Source of the DNA: 20CM-2-65-7 sp963830455
GTDB taxonomy: Bacteria; Gemmatimonadota; Gemmatimonadetes; Gemmatimonadales; GWC2-71-9
DNA: 64,000 nucleotides
NCBI GenBank assembly: GCA_963830455.1
Contig: CAWHMT010000004.1
Span: forward strand, 124,001-188,000
Direction of reading: 5' to 3'
The position numbers and the translations under genes are program-made. The notes under the pieces are model-generated. The model saw only the letters and a list, made by a program, of their open reading frames with translations, was not told the origin of the DNA and did not search any database. This document shows positions 24,827 through 33,513 of the stretch, in pieces (position 1 is the stretch's first letter; each line of letters opens with the position of its first letter).

Positions 24827-25020
24827 GCAGCTGGTCCCGGTGCCGGAACCTCTCGCCGTCGCGCTCGCGCCGGCGGCGGAAGCGTCGCCGCGCGACCTCG
24901 CCAGCAGCGCAGCGCGGGCGCTGCTCGACGGCGGGGGCGGGGACACCCCTCTCACGCCAACCTCGTGGCCGGCATGGCTCGCGCCGCACCAGATCCCCGC
25001 CGCGGAGCGGCTGACGCATG
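24786..25020 (+). other. 5' part of the helicase gene, in a different frame from the rest
   Basis: The frame starting at ATG 24786 (or 24771) encodes MAPTAARWPRILSEQLVPVP and, near 24980, WLAPHQIPAAERL, which is the normal Q-motif/N-terminal lead-in of SNF2-like helicases. The Walker A segment that should follow is in the +1 frame, from about 25018. The upstream bases of that frame contain a TGA at 25012. So a single-base shift between about 25008 and 25030 splits the gene: a real mutation, a programmed shift, or an assembly error. Confidence 0.65.
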
Positions 25021-27084
25021 ATCATGGCGCGCCACGGCGGAGCGCTGCTCGCCGATGCCGTGGGACTCGGGAAGTCGTACGTCGCGCTCGCCGTGGCACT
25101 GGCTCGTGGAGAGCCGTTTACGCTCGTCGTTCCCGCGGTACTCGTTTCGCAGTGGCGAGAGTTGCTCGATCGCTTCGGTCAGCACGCGACCCCGATCATT
25201 ACACACGAATCGTTGAGCATGACTTCGGGCCGCCATGCGCCGCCCTCCGCCGCCCTACGCCGCCTTGTTGTTGTCGACGAGGCCCACCGCTTTCGCAACC
25301 CGGAGACCAACCGCTACCGCGCCCTCGCGCGCCTGGTGGTCGGCAGCCAGGTTCTGCTCGTCACCGCTACGCCGATCCACAACCGCGTCAGCGATCTGCT
25401 GCACCTGCTCCGTCTCTTCCTGCGTGATCACGCGCTGGCGGCGCTGGGCGTTCCATCGCTGCGCACGGCGGCGCGGCGGGACACGGATGCTTCACTCGCG
25501 CATGAGGCGGTCGCGCGCGTGATCGTGGCGCGCTCGCGCGAGCAGGTGCAGAGCGGATATAACGGCGGCCCGGTGGCGATGGTGTTTCCGCGATCCACCA
25601 CGGAAGCTGCGCGCGCCGGGCCGGTGTCCGATGCCGTGCTCGGAGACCTGACGGCGGGCGTGGCGGCATTGCGAACCGGAGGCAGTGCGGCGCCACTCCT
25701 GCGGCTGATGCTGTTGCGCCGGCTCTGCTCCAGTCTGCCGGCGTTTCGCGCGGCGTTGCTGCGACACGAGGCGTACCTCGATCTCGCCGGCCGGGCAGCG
25801 GGCGAAGGGCGGGCGCTCACGCCGCGCGAGTTCCAGCGCTGCTTCCCACGCGCCGCGGAATCCGACGTGCAGCTGGTGCTGTTCCCGCTCCTCCTCGACG
25901 CTCCGGCCGCCGGCCCGGAGCCGATCGACGTAGATCGCCGCATCATCGCGCAGCTGCGGGATCTGCTGGCGTGCGCGCCCGCGGCTGATCCCAAAGCCGA
26001 CGCGCTGGACCAATTGCTCACGACACGGCGCGGGAAGACGATCGTCTTTACCGACGCGCAACCGACGGCCCGGTACCTGTTGCAGCGACTGCGCCACCGC
26101 CGGGTCGCGGCAGTCTTCGGGCACGTGGGCCGGTTCGCCAGCGGGGCCGCGACGCGACGGGAGGTGCTCGGGGCGTTCGCCCCCCGGGCGCAACGGGCCT
26201 CGGCACCGTGTGCATCGCTGGAAACCGATATTCTGATCGCGACCGATCTATTGAGCGAAGGACTCAATCTCCAGGACGCGGAGCGCGTGGTGCACTACGA
26301 CCTTCCGTGGAGTCCAGCCCGGCTCGCGCAACGCGTGGGCCGCATCGATCGACTCGGCTCGTCGCACACCGCGATCAGCACCATAACGTTCCTGCCCCCG
26401 CCGCTCCTCGCTCGAGCGCTCGCGATCGAGGAGCGGCTTGCGGCAAAGACTCATGCGCAAGCGCTGGCGGGAACGGACGGTCGACTGGATTGGTGCGATC
26501 AGCTGACGAGTCTCAACCCCGGGCGCGCCGCGACTGGTGCCTGTGCCGTCGTGCTGGATGAACCGCCGGCCACGGTGCTCATCGTGCGCATCGCCAACCT
26601 GGTCGACGCCATCGTCGTTGCAGGTGGTGTCGCTCGCACGAGTCCTGCGGCCGCGACCCGGCTGCTCGTCGCCGCGCGCGCGGCCCAACCCGCCCCGCTC
26701 GACAGCGGGCTCCTGCGATGCGCGATTGGTGCCGCGATGCCGTTGATCCGGTCGCGCCTCGCCGCGGTTCAGGAGGCGCGCTGGCGCGCCAGCGATCGCG
26801 ACCGGCTCGCGCGACGTCTGATCCCGTGGGTGCTGTCGGCCGCCCGACGCGCCGCTCGTCGTGGAGACGGCCCCCAGCTCGGCGCACTCGACGAGCTCGT
26901 CTCGAGGCTGGCTGCGGGAATGACGGCGGGGGAGGAGCTGCTGCTCGACGATCTGCTGTCGCGGCGGGAACCGCTGCTCGTCAACGATCTCCTTTCATGG
27001 CATCAGCGTTTGCCTGCCGCTGCCATCTCCGAATCGGCTTCGGGCGTAGCGCTCGTCGCGGCGCTGCAGATTCGGTCGCGGTAG
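25018..27084 (+). CDS. SNF2/DEAD-like superfamily 2 helicase partner of the methyltransferase
   Basis: A 688-aa ATPase body. Walker A is LADAVGLGKSYVA (Lys19), motif II VVDEAH (Asp87), motif III TATPIHN. In the C-terminal RecA lobe, IATDLLSEGLNLQDAERVVHYDLPWSP leads to QRVGRIDRLGS (motif VI, Gln438). These are DISARM DrmD/SNF2-style motifs. The first 75 or so residues are encoded upstream in another frame, so this ORF alone starts abruptly before Walker A. A GC-rich short repeat (25229-25264) lies just before motif II. With the methyltransferase it may form a defence or DNA-modification pair; no nuclease is seen. Confidence 0.8.
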   Translation: MIMARHGGALLADAVGLGKSYVALAVALARGEPFTLVVPAVLVSQWRELLDRFGQHATPIITHESLSMTSGRHAPPSAALRRLVVVDEAHRFRNPETNRYRALARLVVGSQVLLVTATPIHNRVSDLLHLLRLFLRDHALAALGVPSLRTAARRDTDASLAHEAVARVIVARSREQVQSGYNGGPVAMVFPRSTTEAARAGPVSDAVLGDLTAGVAALRTGGSAAPLLRLMLLRRLCSSLPAFRAALLRHEAYLDLAGRAAGEGRALTPREFQRCFPRAAESDVQLVLFPLLLDAPAAGPEPIDVDRRIIAQLRDLLACAPAADPKADALDQLLTTRRGKTIVFTDAQPTARYLLQRLRHRRVAAVFGHVGRFASGAATRREVLGAFAPRAQRASAPCASLETDILIATDLLSEGLNLQDAERVVHYDLPWSPARLAQRVGRIDRLGSSHTAISTITFLPPPLLARALAIEERLAAKTHAQALAGTDGRLDWCDQLTSLNPGRAATGACAVVLDEPPATVLIVRIANLVDAIVVAGGVARTSPAAATRLLVAARAAQPAPLDSGLLRCAIGAAMPLIRSRLAAVQEARWRASDRDRLARRLIPWVLSAARRAARRGDGPQLGALDELVSRLAAGMTAGEELLLDDLLSRREPLLVNDLLSWHQRLPAAAISESASGVALVAALQIRSR
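25229..25264. repeat. Short-period repeat inside the helicase gene
   Basis: Degenerate copies of cgccgccct(a/c), about 9 nt long, in frame, encoding SGRHAPPSAALRR between motifs I and II. Confidence 0.5.
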
Positions 27085-27126
27085 CAGACCGGTTTGGGTC
27101 GCACTGCAAGCGTGACGCCGGGGCGC

Positions 27127-27132
27127 TAGCTT
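27127..27132 (+). promoter_or_regulatory. Possible -10 (TAGCTT) of a leaderless promoter
   Basis: TAnnnT 7 nt before ATG 27140, the start of the HAD gene. Confidence 0.35.
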
Positions 27133-27139
27133 GTCAGTG

Positions 27140-27796
27140 ATGGCGTCTTCCCTCTCGACATTTCTCTTCGACCTCGACGGCACGATCATCGATTCGATCG
27201 AGCTGATCCTGCGCTCCTACCGCCACACCATGGACCTCCATCGCGGCAACGAGCCGATGCCGCCCGACGACCTGTGGATCAAGGGCCTGGGGACGCCGTT
27301 GTGGGCGCAGTTCGGCCAAATCACCGAAGACAAAGAAGAGATCGAGGCGATGGTGCAGACCTACCGCACCTACAACCTCTCCCACCACGACGCGCTCGTC
27401 AGACCGTATGAAGGGGTCGTCGAAGAGATCCGCCGGCTCAAGAAACACGGCAAGAAGCTGGGCGTCGTCACGAGCAAGCTGCGCGACGGCGCGATGCGCG
27501 GCCTGCGCGTCTCGGGGCTCGACGACGTGTTCGACATCGTCATCGGCTGCGACGACGTCACCAACTCCAAGCCGCACCCCGAACCGGTGCTCAGAGCCGT
27601 CGAAGGGCTCGGCGTGAACGCGGCCGAAACCGTGTTCGTGGGCGACTCGCGTCACGACATGGAATCGGGCCGGGCCGCGCGGGTGCAAACGGCGGCGGTG
27701 CTGTGGGGGCCGTTCGACCGCGCGCACCTCGAGGACTTGTCGCCCGACTACTGGCTGGAGAAACCCGAGGATCTGCGGCAGCTTTACCAGCCATGA
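27140..27796 (+). CDS. HAD-superfamily phosphatase, PpaX/Gph-like
   Basis: A 218-aa cytoplasmic phosphohydrolase. Motif I FLFDLDGTIIDS (nucleophile Asp11 and Asp13), motif II VVTSKL, motif III with the Lys in NSKPHPEPVLRA and motif IV FVGDSRHDMESGRAA are all present, with an alpha-helical cap between I and II. PpaX (pyrophosphatase) or phosphoglycolate phosphatase are the closest subgroups; the substrate is not certain. The ATG at 27140 is preferred over upstream TTG/GTG codons. The stop overlaps the aminotransferase ATG (ATGA), so it leads a three-gene operon. Confidence 0.88.
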   Translation: MASSLSTFLFDLDGTIIDSIELILRSYRHTMDLHRGNEPMPPDDLWIKGLGTPLWAQFGQITEDKEEIEAMVQTYRTYNLSHHDALVRPYEGVVEEIRRLKKHGKKLGVVTSKLRDGAMRGLRVSGLDDVFDIVIGCDDVTNSKPHPEPVLRAVEGLGVNAAETVFVGDSRHDMESGRAARVQTAAVLWGPFDRAHLEDLSPDYWLEKPEDLRQLYQP

Positions 27797-28926
27797 GCCC
27801 CAAATTCGTCCCCTTCGAGCTGGAACGCTGGCAAAGCACCTGGGAAAACCGGGTGCGGTTCAATCTCTCCGAATCTGGAGTCCATCCACTCACGATCCAC
27901 GAGCTGCTCGGCCTGGCCGGGGCGTCCTCCCTGCCGCTGCTCGAGGTACGCCTCGGCTACGCACAGTCGAACGGCTCGGACCTGCTGCGCGAGCGCATCG
28001 CCGCGCTCTACCCCGGCGCCTCGCCCGATCAGGTCCTGGTCACGACCGGCAGCTCCGAAGCGAACTTCGTCACCTGCTGGCGGCTGATCGAGCCCGGCGA
28101 CAAGGTCGCCGTGATGATGCCGAATTACATGCAGACGCACGGGCTCACCCAAAACTTCGGGGCGCAGGTGCGGCCGTTCCAGCTACAAGAGAAGGAAGGG
28201 TGGGAGCCGTACACCGAGGAGATCCGCACCGCGATCGCGCCGGGCACGAAGCTCGTCGTTGTCACAAATCCGCATAACCCGACGGGCCACGTGCTCGGCG
28301 ACGCCGCCCGCAAGGTGATCCTCGAGCGCGCCGCCGAAGTCGGCGCGTGGATCCTGGCCGACGAGGTCTATCAGGGCGCAGAGCGTGATGGCAAGACCAC
28401 GCCGTCGTTCTGGAGCAGCGGCTACGACAGGGTCGTGATCGTGAACGGCCTGTCGAAAGCGTACGGCCTGCCGGGGCTGCGGATCGGCTGGATCGTGTCG
28501 CAGCCCGCGTTCATCCAGGAGGTGTGGGCGCGTCACGATTACACCACGATCGGTCCGTCGGGCGCCAGCGATCATCTCGCCGCGGTCGCGCTCGAGCCGC
28601 ACGTGCGCGAGAAGCTGATCGACCGCACGCGCCGGATCCTCCACGCCAACTACCCGGTGATCGAAGCGTGGCTCAAGAATTTCGGAGACACGTTCAGTTG
28701 GCATCCTCCGCAGGCCGGCGCGATCTGCTGGGCGCGCTACCGCGGCGCGATCCCCGCTCCCGAGATCGTGGAGAAGCTGCGCGCGCAAAACGGCGTGCTG
28801 CTCTGCCCCGGCGACCATTTCGGCACGCCGGGGTTCCTGCGCTTCGGCTACGGCGGCGAGCTGGCGCACCTCCAGGAAGCACTGGCGGAAACCGAGCGCG
28901 GGCTGCGTCGCTTGTTCAGCGACTGA
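27793..28926 (+). CDS. PLP-dependent class I/II aminotransferase
   Basis: A 377-aa fold-type I enzyme. Conserved features are VTTGSSEANF (phosphate/ring binding), VVTNPHNPTGHVL, ILADEVYQGAERDG (DEVY, 190-193) and the Schiff-base Lys222 in NGLSKAYGLPGLRIGW. The late substrate Arg is near LRFGYGG. The sequence resembles aspartate/capreomycidine-synthase-like aminotransferases; the amino donor is unknown. It overlaps the HAD gene by 4 bp. With the aldehyde dehydrogenase 12 bp downstream it may degrade an amino acid or amine by way of an aldehyde (inference). Confidence 0.85.
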   Translation: MSPKFVPFELERWQSTWENRVRFNLSESGVHPLTIHELLGLAGASSLPLLEVRLGYAQSNGSDLLRERIAALYPGASPDQVLVTTGSSEANFVTCWRLIEPGDKVAVMMPNYMQTHGLTQNFGAQVRPFQLQEKEGWEPYTEEIRTAIAPGTKLVVVTNPHNPTGHVLGDAARKVILERAAEVGAWILADEVYQGAERDGKTTPSFWSSGYDRVVIVNGLSKAYGLPGLRIGWIVSQPAFIQEVWARHDYTTIGPSGASDHLAAVALEPHVREKLIDRTRRILHANYPVIEAWLKNFGDTFSWHPPQAGAICWARYRGAIPAPEIVEKLRAQNGVLLCPGDHFGTPGFLRFGYGGELAHLQEALAETERGLRRLFSD

Positions 28927-28937
28927 GTGAACGGACG

Positions 28938-30341
28938 ATGACGACGAAACAGCGGCAGCATGAGCGCGAAACGGCGGTCATACGCGCCCCCCACGATGGC
29001 AGCGAAGTCGGCGTCGTAGCGCTGGCGGGTCCGGCAGAGGTGCGCGTGGCGCTCGACGCGAACGTCGCGGCCGCGCGCGCCGCCCGGGAGATGCCGTCCT
29101 ACGCGCGCGCCGCGGCGCTGCGCAAAGTCGCCGACGACCTGGAAGCGGCTCGCGCCGAGCTCGCCCGCACCTTGGCTCTCGAAGCCGGCAAGCCGATCTC
29201 GCAGGCTCGGACCGAGCTCGATCGCGCCATTTCCGTGTTCCGCGATGCGGCCGAGGAAGCGACGCGCATCGGCGGCGAAGTCCTGCCGGCGGACGTCGTT
29301 CCCGCGGGGACTGGGCGCATCGCCATCACGCGGCGCTTTCCGCTATCTCCGGTCGTCGGCATCACGCCGTTCAATTTCCCGGTGCTGCTCGCCGCCCACA
29401 AAATCGCCCCCGCGATGGCGTGCGGCGCGACGATCACGCTCAAGCCGCCGCCGCAGGATCCGCTGACCACGCTGCGCCTCGGCGATTTCGTCAAAGCGTC
29501 AGGCTATCCGGATGGCGCCGTCAACATCACGCCCTGTCACGTCGAAGTCGCCCAGATCCTGATCGAGGACCCGCGCGTCCGCGTGATCACGTTCACGGGC
29601 AGCGCCAAAGCCGGCTGGGCGATCCGCGCCAAGGCGGGGAGCAAGCGCGTGTCGTTGGAGCTGGGCGGCAACGCCGCCGTGATCATCGAGCCCGACGCCG
29701 ACCTCGCCTGGGCCGCGTCGCGCTGCGCCGTCGGCGGGTTCACGTACGCCGGTCAATCCTGTATCTCGACACAACGGATTTACGTGCACGAGCAGGTGTC
29801 TCAGGCGTTCCTCGATCTGTTCCTCGACAAGGTGAAGCAGCTCAAAGTCGGCAACGTGCTGGATGACCAGACCGACGTCGGTCCGATGATCGGGCTGGAC
29901 GCGGCCGAGCGGGTGGAGCGCTGGATTCAGGAGGCGGTCGCCGGGGGTGCCGAGGTTGCGCTGGGCGGCACGCGCAACGGCGTGTTCCTCGCGCCGACGG
30001 TGCTGCTGCATACGACGGCGGAGATGAAGGTGAACTGCGAGGAAGTCTTCGCGCCGCTGGTGACCGTGACGCCGTACAAGAACGTCGCGGATGCGATCGC
30101 GTGGGCGAACGCGTCACCCTACGGACTTCAGGCGGGCGTGTTCACGACGAACCTGCAGACGATGTTCCGGCTCCACGCCGAGCTCGACGTCGGGGCCGTC
30201 AACGGCAATGACATCCCCGGTTTCCGCGTGGACCGCCTGCCCTACGGCGGCGCCAAGGCCTCGGGCCTTGGCCGTGAAGGCGTGCGGTATGCGATCGAGG
30301 AAATGACCGAGCGGCGCGTATTGACGCTGAAGCTCGACTGA
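28938..30341 (+). CDS. NAD(P)+-dependent aldehyde dehydrogenase
   Basis: A 467-aa aldehyde dehydrogenase. The Rossmann part shows VVGITPFNFPVLLAAHKIAPAMACGATITLKPPP and VITFTGSAKAGWAI. The general base is Glu241 (LELGGNAAVII) and the nucleophile Cys275 (GGFTYAGQSCISTQR). NGNDIPGFRVDRLPYGGAKASGLGREG is the C-terminal signature. ATG 28938 follows the aminotransferase stop closely; the longer frame upstream is the shadow of that gene. Closest to succinate-semialdehyde or glyceraldehyde/lactaldehyde dehydrogenases in general look; substrate uncertain. Confidence 0.88.
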   Translation: MTTKQRQHERETAVIRAPHDGSEVGVVALAGPAEVRVALDANVAAARAAREMPSYARAAALRKVADDLEAARAELARTLALEAGKPISQARTELDRAISVFRDAAEEATRIGGEVLPADVVPAGTGRIAITRRFPLSPVVGITPFNFPVLLAAHKIAPAMACGATITLKPPPQDPLTTLRLGDFVKASGYPDGAVNITPCHVEVAQILIEDPRVRVITFTGSAKAGWAIRAKAGSKRVSLELGGNAAVIIEPDADLAWAASRCAVGGFTYAGQSCISTQRIYVHEQVSQAFLDLFLDKVKQLKVGNVLDDQTDVGPMIGLDAAERVERWIQEAVAGGAEVALGGTRNGVFLAPTVLLHTTAEMKVNCEEVFAPLVTVTPYKNVADAIAWANASPYGLQAGVFTTNLQTMFRLHAELDVGAVNGNDIPGFRVDRLPYGGAKASGLGREGVRYAIEEMTERRVLTLKLD

Positions 30342-30344
30342 GCG

Positions 30345-31378
30345 CTAGACGATCGCGCGCAATAGCAGGTAGCTGAGGCCGCCGATTCCGGCCGCCGCCG
30401 GGATCGTCGCGATCCACGCCCACACAATTCGTCCTGCCACCCCCCAGCGCACCGCCGAGAACCGCTGCACCGCCCCGACGCCGGTGATGGCGCCGGTAAT
30501 CGTGTGCGTGGTGCTCACCGGGATGCCGTAGTGGGAGGAGACGAACAGCGTGATCGCGCCAGCGGTCTCGGCGCAGAACCCCCCGAACGGCGTGAGCTTG
30601 GTGATGCGCTGGCCCATCGTTCTCACGATCCGCCACCCGCCCGCCATGGTGCCGAGCCCGATGGCGGCATGCGCCGAGAGGATGACCCAGGTGGGGATAT
30701 GGTTCGCGTCGGTGAGGTGAAATGCCCGAATCGGAAAGTTGACGAACAGCGCCTGGCTCGAGACACGAGTAGCGCCACGATGATGCCCATCGTCTTCTGC
30801 GCGTCGTTCGTGCCATGGCCGAGCGAATAGGCCGCCGCCGAAACGAGCTGCAGTACCCGGAACCTCTTGTCGACGCGTCGCGGCAGCGATCGTCGCAGCC
30901 ACCAGGAGAGCGCGACGGTCAGCATTAATGCCAGCAGGAAGCCCATGACCGGTGCGACCACGATGAAGATCAGCGTCTTGGTCCACCCGCTCGCGATGAT
31001 CGCGGAGAATCCCGCCTTGGCGACCGCTGCACCCGCATAGCCGCCGATGAGCGCGTGCGAGGACGAGGTCGGCAAGCCGAGCCACCACGTCGCGAGGTCC
31101 CAGATGATCGCGCCCAGGAGTCCGCCGAGCACGACCGTGGAATCCACGACGTTGAGATCGATGAGCCCCTTGCCAACGGTCCTGGCAATCGCCGTTCCGA
31201 ACACGAACGCCGCTACGAAATTCCAGAATGCCGCCCACACCACGGCGGCGCTGGGCGACAGCACGCGCGTCGAGACGACGGTGGCGATGGAGTTCGCCGC
31301 GTCGTGAAAGCCGTTGATGAAGTCAAACGTGAGTGCGACGAGGAGAATCGTCAGCACGAACCAGACGGAGAGCTGCAT
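30345..31378 (-). pseudogene. pit: Pit-family inorganic phosphate transporter, frameshifted
   Basis: A low-affinity phosphate (metal-phosphate) transporter. The first two thirds (from ATG 31378) read FDFINGFHDAANSIATVVSTRVL, LPTSSSHALIGGYAG and GHGTNDAQKTMGIIVALLVS. The last third, including SQALFVNFPIRAFHLTDANHIPTW and GIPVSTTHTITGAITGVG, is in another reverse frame. The total length of 1034 bp is one base short of 345 codons, and the switch lies near 30755-30772, so one base is missing. This is either a recent inactivating mutation or an assembly error. It shares a TGATG junction with the DUF47 partner upstream, as in normal pit operons. Confidence 0.82.
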
Positions 31379-32046
31379 CAGGCGTGTTTGATCGTGATGG
31401 ACTCGACTACGTTGGCCACGTCCTCGGCCTCGTCGAGCGTGCGCTCCAGATTGTCGTAGATCTCCTTCCACTTGATGAGCTCGATGGCATCGCGTTCCTT
31501 GTCGAACAGCTGCCCGAGGGATTCATGGTAGATCGCGTCGCCTTCCTCCTCGAGCTGCTTGGCTTCGATGCAGTAACGCATCACGTCGTCGCCCTTCTTG
31601 AGGCGCCTCACGGCCTCGGCCAGCACGCCCATCATGCGTTGCATCACTTCGGTAATGCGCAGCACGCCCGGCGGCGAAACTCCGAGGCGGAAGATTTGCG
31701 CCCGCCGCGCGGTACCGTCCATCGCGTCCATCACGTCGTCCAGGTCGGAGGCGAGCTGATGAATGTCCTCCCGATCGAGCGGGGTGATGAATGTGCGATC
31801 GAGGCGGTTCACGACTTCGTGCGTGACCTGATCCGCTTCGTGCTCCAGCCGTTTGAGGGCTTCGACGTGGGGAGTGCGGCGATCGGGCGCCGCCTGGAAC
31901 AACTGTCGCAGATGCTCGACGGCTTCTTTGTTGCGGTTGGCGACTTCGATGAAGAGGGTAAAAAATTCCTCTTCTCGCGGCAGGAGGCGCACGGTTCCTC
32001 GCGGACAAAAGGTGGCGAAAAGATAGCGGCCCTGGAGAACGGTCAC
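31378..32046 (-). CDS. DUF47/PhoU-like Pit accessory protein
   Basis: A 222-aa all-helical cytoplasmic protein of the DUF47 family, a PhoU relative. It shows REEEFFTLFIEVANRNKEAVEHLRQLF, LEHEADQVTHEVVNRLDRTFITPLDREDIHQLASDLDDVMDAM and KWKEIYDNLERTLDEAEDVANVVE. The E/DxxxD motifs for metal clusters are kept. It is encoded upstream of pit with a TGATG overlap, the usual arrangement, and probably modulates Pit activity. The start is a GTG (32046). Confidence 0.88.
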   Translation of the reverse strand: MTVLQGRYLFATFCPRGTVRLLPREEEFFTLFIEVANRNKEAVEHLRQLFQAAPDRRTPHVEALKRLEHEADQVTHEVVNRLDRTFITPLDREDIHQLASDLDDVMDAMDGTARRAQIFRLGVSPPGVLRITEVMQRMMGVLAEAVRRLKKGDDVMRYCIEAKQLEEEGDAIYHESLGQLFDKERDAIELIKWKEIYDNLERTLDEAEDVANVVESITIKHA

Positions 32047-32052
32047 TAGGTT
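32047..32052 (+). promoter_or_regulatory. Possible -10 (TAGGTT) of a leaderless promoter
   Basis: TAnnnT located 5 nt before the permease ATG at 32058, in an 11-bp divergent gap. Confidence 0.3.
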
Positions 32053-32057
32053 ATCGG

Positions 32058-33491
32058 ATGACCTCTATCCCAGCCGCCCCGCAACGCGTCGAGTTCGTCA
32101 AGGCGATTTCGCGACTCGACGCCACCGCCCTCGTGGTCGGATCCATGATCGGGTCCGGCATCTTCATCGTATCTGCCGATATCCTGCGTCAGGTCCACTC
32201 CCCGGGCCTGCTGCTCACGGTTTGGCTGGTCTCGGGGGTGGTGACGCTGCTGGGCGCGCTCACCTACGGCGAGCTCGCGGCGATGTTCCCGAAGGCCGGC
32301 GGCAACTACATCTACCTGCGCGAAGGGATTTCGCCGCTGTTCGGCTACCTCTACGGGTGGACCCTGTTCGTCGTCATCCAGACCGGGACGATCGCGGCGG
32401 TCGCTGTGGCGTTCGCGCGTTTCACCTCGGTCCTGTGGCCCGGACTCTCACCCGACGTGTTCCTGGGCACGACGATCACGTTCCCCGACCCGATCGGGTC
32501 GATCAACGTGGGCCTCTCGCCCCAGCGGATCTTCGCGATTGCGTCGATCGCGCTGCTCACGTGGATCAACGTGCGCGGAGTACGCACCGCCGCGTTCATC
32601 CAGACGTCGCTGACGTTGATCAAGACCGCCGCGCTGGCGGCGCTGATTCTGCTGGGCCTCGCCATCGGACGAAACGCCGCGGCGATCGCAGCCAATTTCG
32701 GATCGAGTTTCTGGGCCGGCGGCGCGCTGACGCTCGCGGTCCTGCCGGTGGTGGGCGCCGCGATGGTGGGGTCGCTCTTTTCCATGGATGCCTGGAACAA
32801 CGTGGGATTCGCATCCGGTGAGCTGAAGAACCCGGAGAAAGACTTGCCGTTCGCCATGGCGGTGGGTGTGCTCACGGTGACGACGCTGTACGTGCTCGCG
32901 AACGTCGCGTACCTCAACGTCCTGCCCGCCGACGCCATCGCCAACGCGCCCCAGGACCGCGTCGGGACCGCCGCGATGCAGGCGATGTTCGGCCCCGCCG
33001 GGCTCTACATGATGGCGATCGCGATCATGATCTCGACGTTCGGGTGCAACAACGGGCTGATCCTGTCGGGCGCGCGCGTCTATTACGCGATGGCACAGGA
33101 CAACCTGTTCTTCAAGTCCGCCGCCAACCTGCATCCCACGTACAGGACGCCGGCCCTTGCCTTGATCGTGCAGGCGATCTGGACGTGCGTGCTGTGTCTC
33201 TCGGGCACGTACGGCCAGCTCCTGAACTTCGTGATCTTCGCGGCGGTCGCGTTCTACGCGGTGACGGCGATCGGGTTGTTCCGGCTGCGTCAGAGGCGAC
33301 CCGATTTGCCGCGCCCGGTGCGTGCGCCCGGGTATCCTGGGCTCCCCGCGTTGTACATCGTCCTCACCAGCCTGATCGCCATCGACCTGCTGGTGCAGGA
33401 CGCGACCCGCACATACGCGATGTTGGGGCTGATCCTGGTGCTGCTCGGCGTGCCCGTGTACTACGGCTGGAGGCGGATGGCTGACTCGTAG
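32058..33491 (+). CDS. APC-superfamily amino acid permease
   Basis: A 477-aa inner-membrane transporter with about twelve helices. The N-terminal signature is ATALVVGSMIGSGIFIVSADI (helix 1 unwinding GSGIF). LTYGELAAMFPKAGGNYIYLREGISPLFGYLYGW follows. Then come FSMDAWNNVGFASGELKNPEKDLPFAM and STFGCNNGLILSGARVYYAMAQDNLFF, then LRQRRPDLPRPVRAPGYP near the end. These fit the LAT/APC amino acid transporter group. The substrate is not readable. It starts 11 bp from the divergent phosphate-transport operon. Confidence 0.9.
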   Translation: MTSIPAAPQRVEFVKAISRLDATALVVGSMIGSGIFIVSADILRQVHSPGLLLTVWLVSGVVTLLGALTYGELAAMFPKAGGNYIYLREGISPLFGYLYGWTLFVVIQTGTIAAVAVAFARFTSVLWPGLSPDVFLGTTITFPDPIGSINVGLSPQRIFAIASIALLTWINVRGVRTAAFIQTSLTLIKTAALAALILLGLAIGRNAAAIAANFGSSFWAGGALTLAVLPVVGAAMVGSLFSMDAWNNVGFASGELKNPEKDLPFAMAVGVLTVTTLYVLANVAYLNVLPADAIANAPQDRVGTAAMQAMFGPAGLYMMAIAIMISTFGCNNGLILSGARVYYAMAQDNLFFKSAANLHPTYRTPALALIVQAIWTCVLCLSGTYGQLLNFVIFAAVAFYAVTAIGLFRLRQRRPDLPRPVRAPGYPGLPALYIVLTSLIAIDLLVQDATRTYAMLGLILVLLGVPVYYGWRRMADS

Positions 33492-33493
33492 GC

Positions 33494-33510
33494 TTCGGGT
33501 TATATTCGGG
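33494..33510 (+). promoter_or_regulatory. TTCGGG-N5-TTCGGG element over a -10 (copy 1)
   Basis: TTCGGG (33494-33499), spacer TTATA, TTCGGG (33505-33510). TATATT (33501-33506) is the -10, 7 nt from ATG 33514. The same element precedes imuB and lhr. Confidence 0.6.
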
Positions 33511-33513
33511 TGT

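Noticed and set aside
24469..25014. 181-aa forward ORF at the methyltransferase-helicase junction
   Set aside because: It is the shadow frame (Arg/Gly/Pro-rich); its only importance is the TGA at 25012 that blocks the helicase frame.
21821..27084. Complete DISARM, BREX or type I/III restriction system
   Set aside because: No DrmA, DrmB, PLD nuclease, PglZ, BrxL, specificity subunit or restriction nuclease is present in the window.
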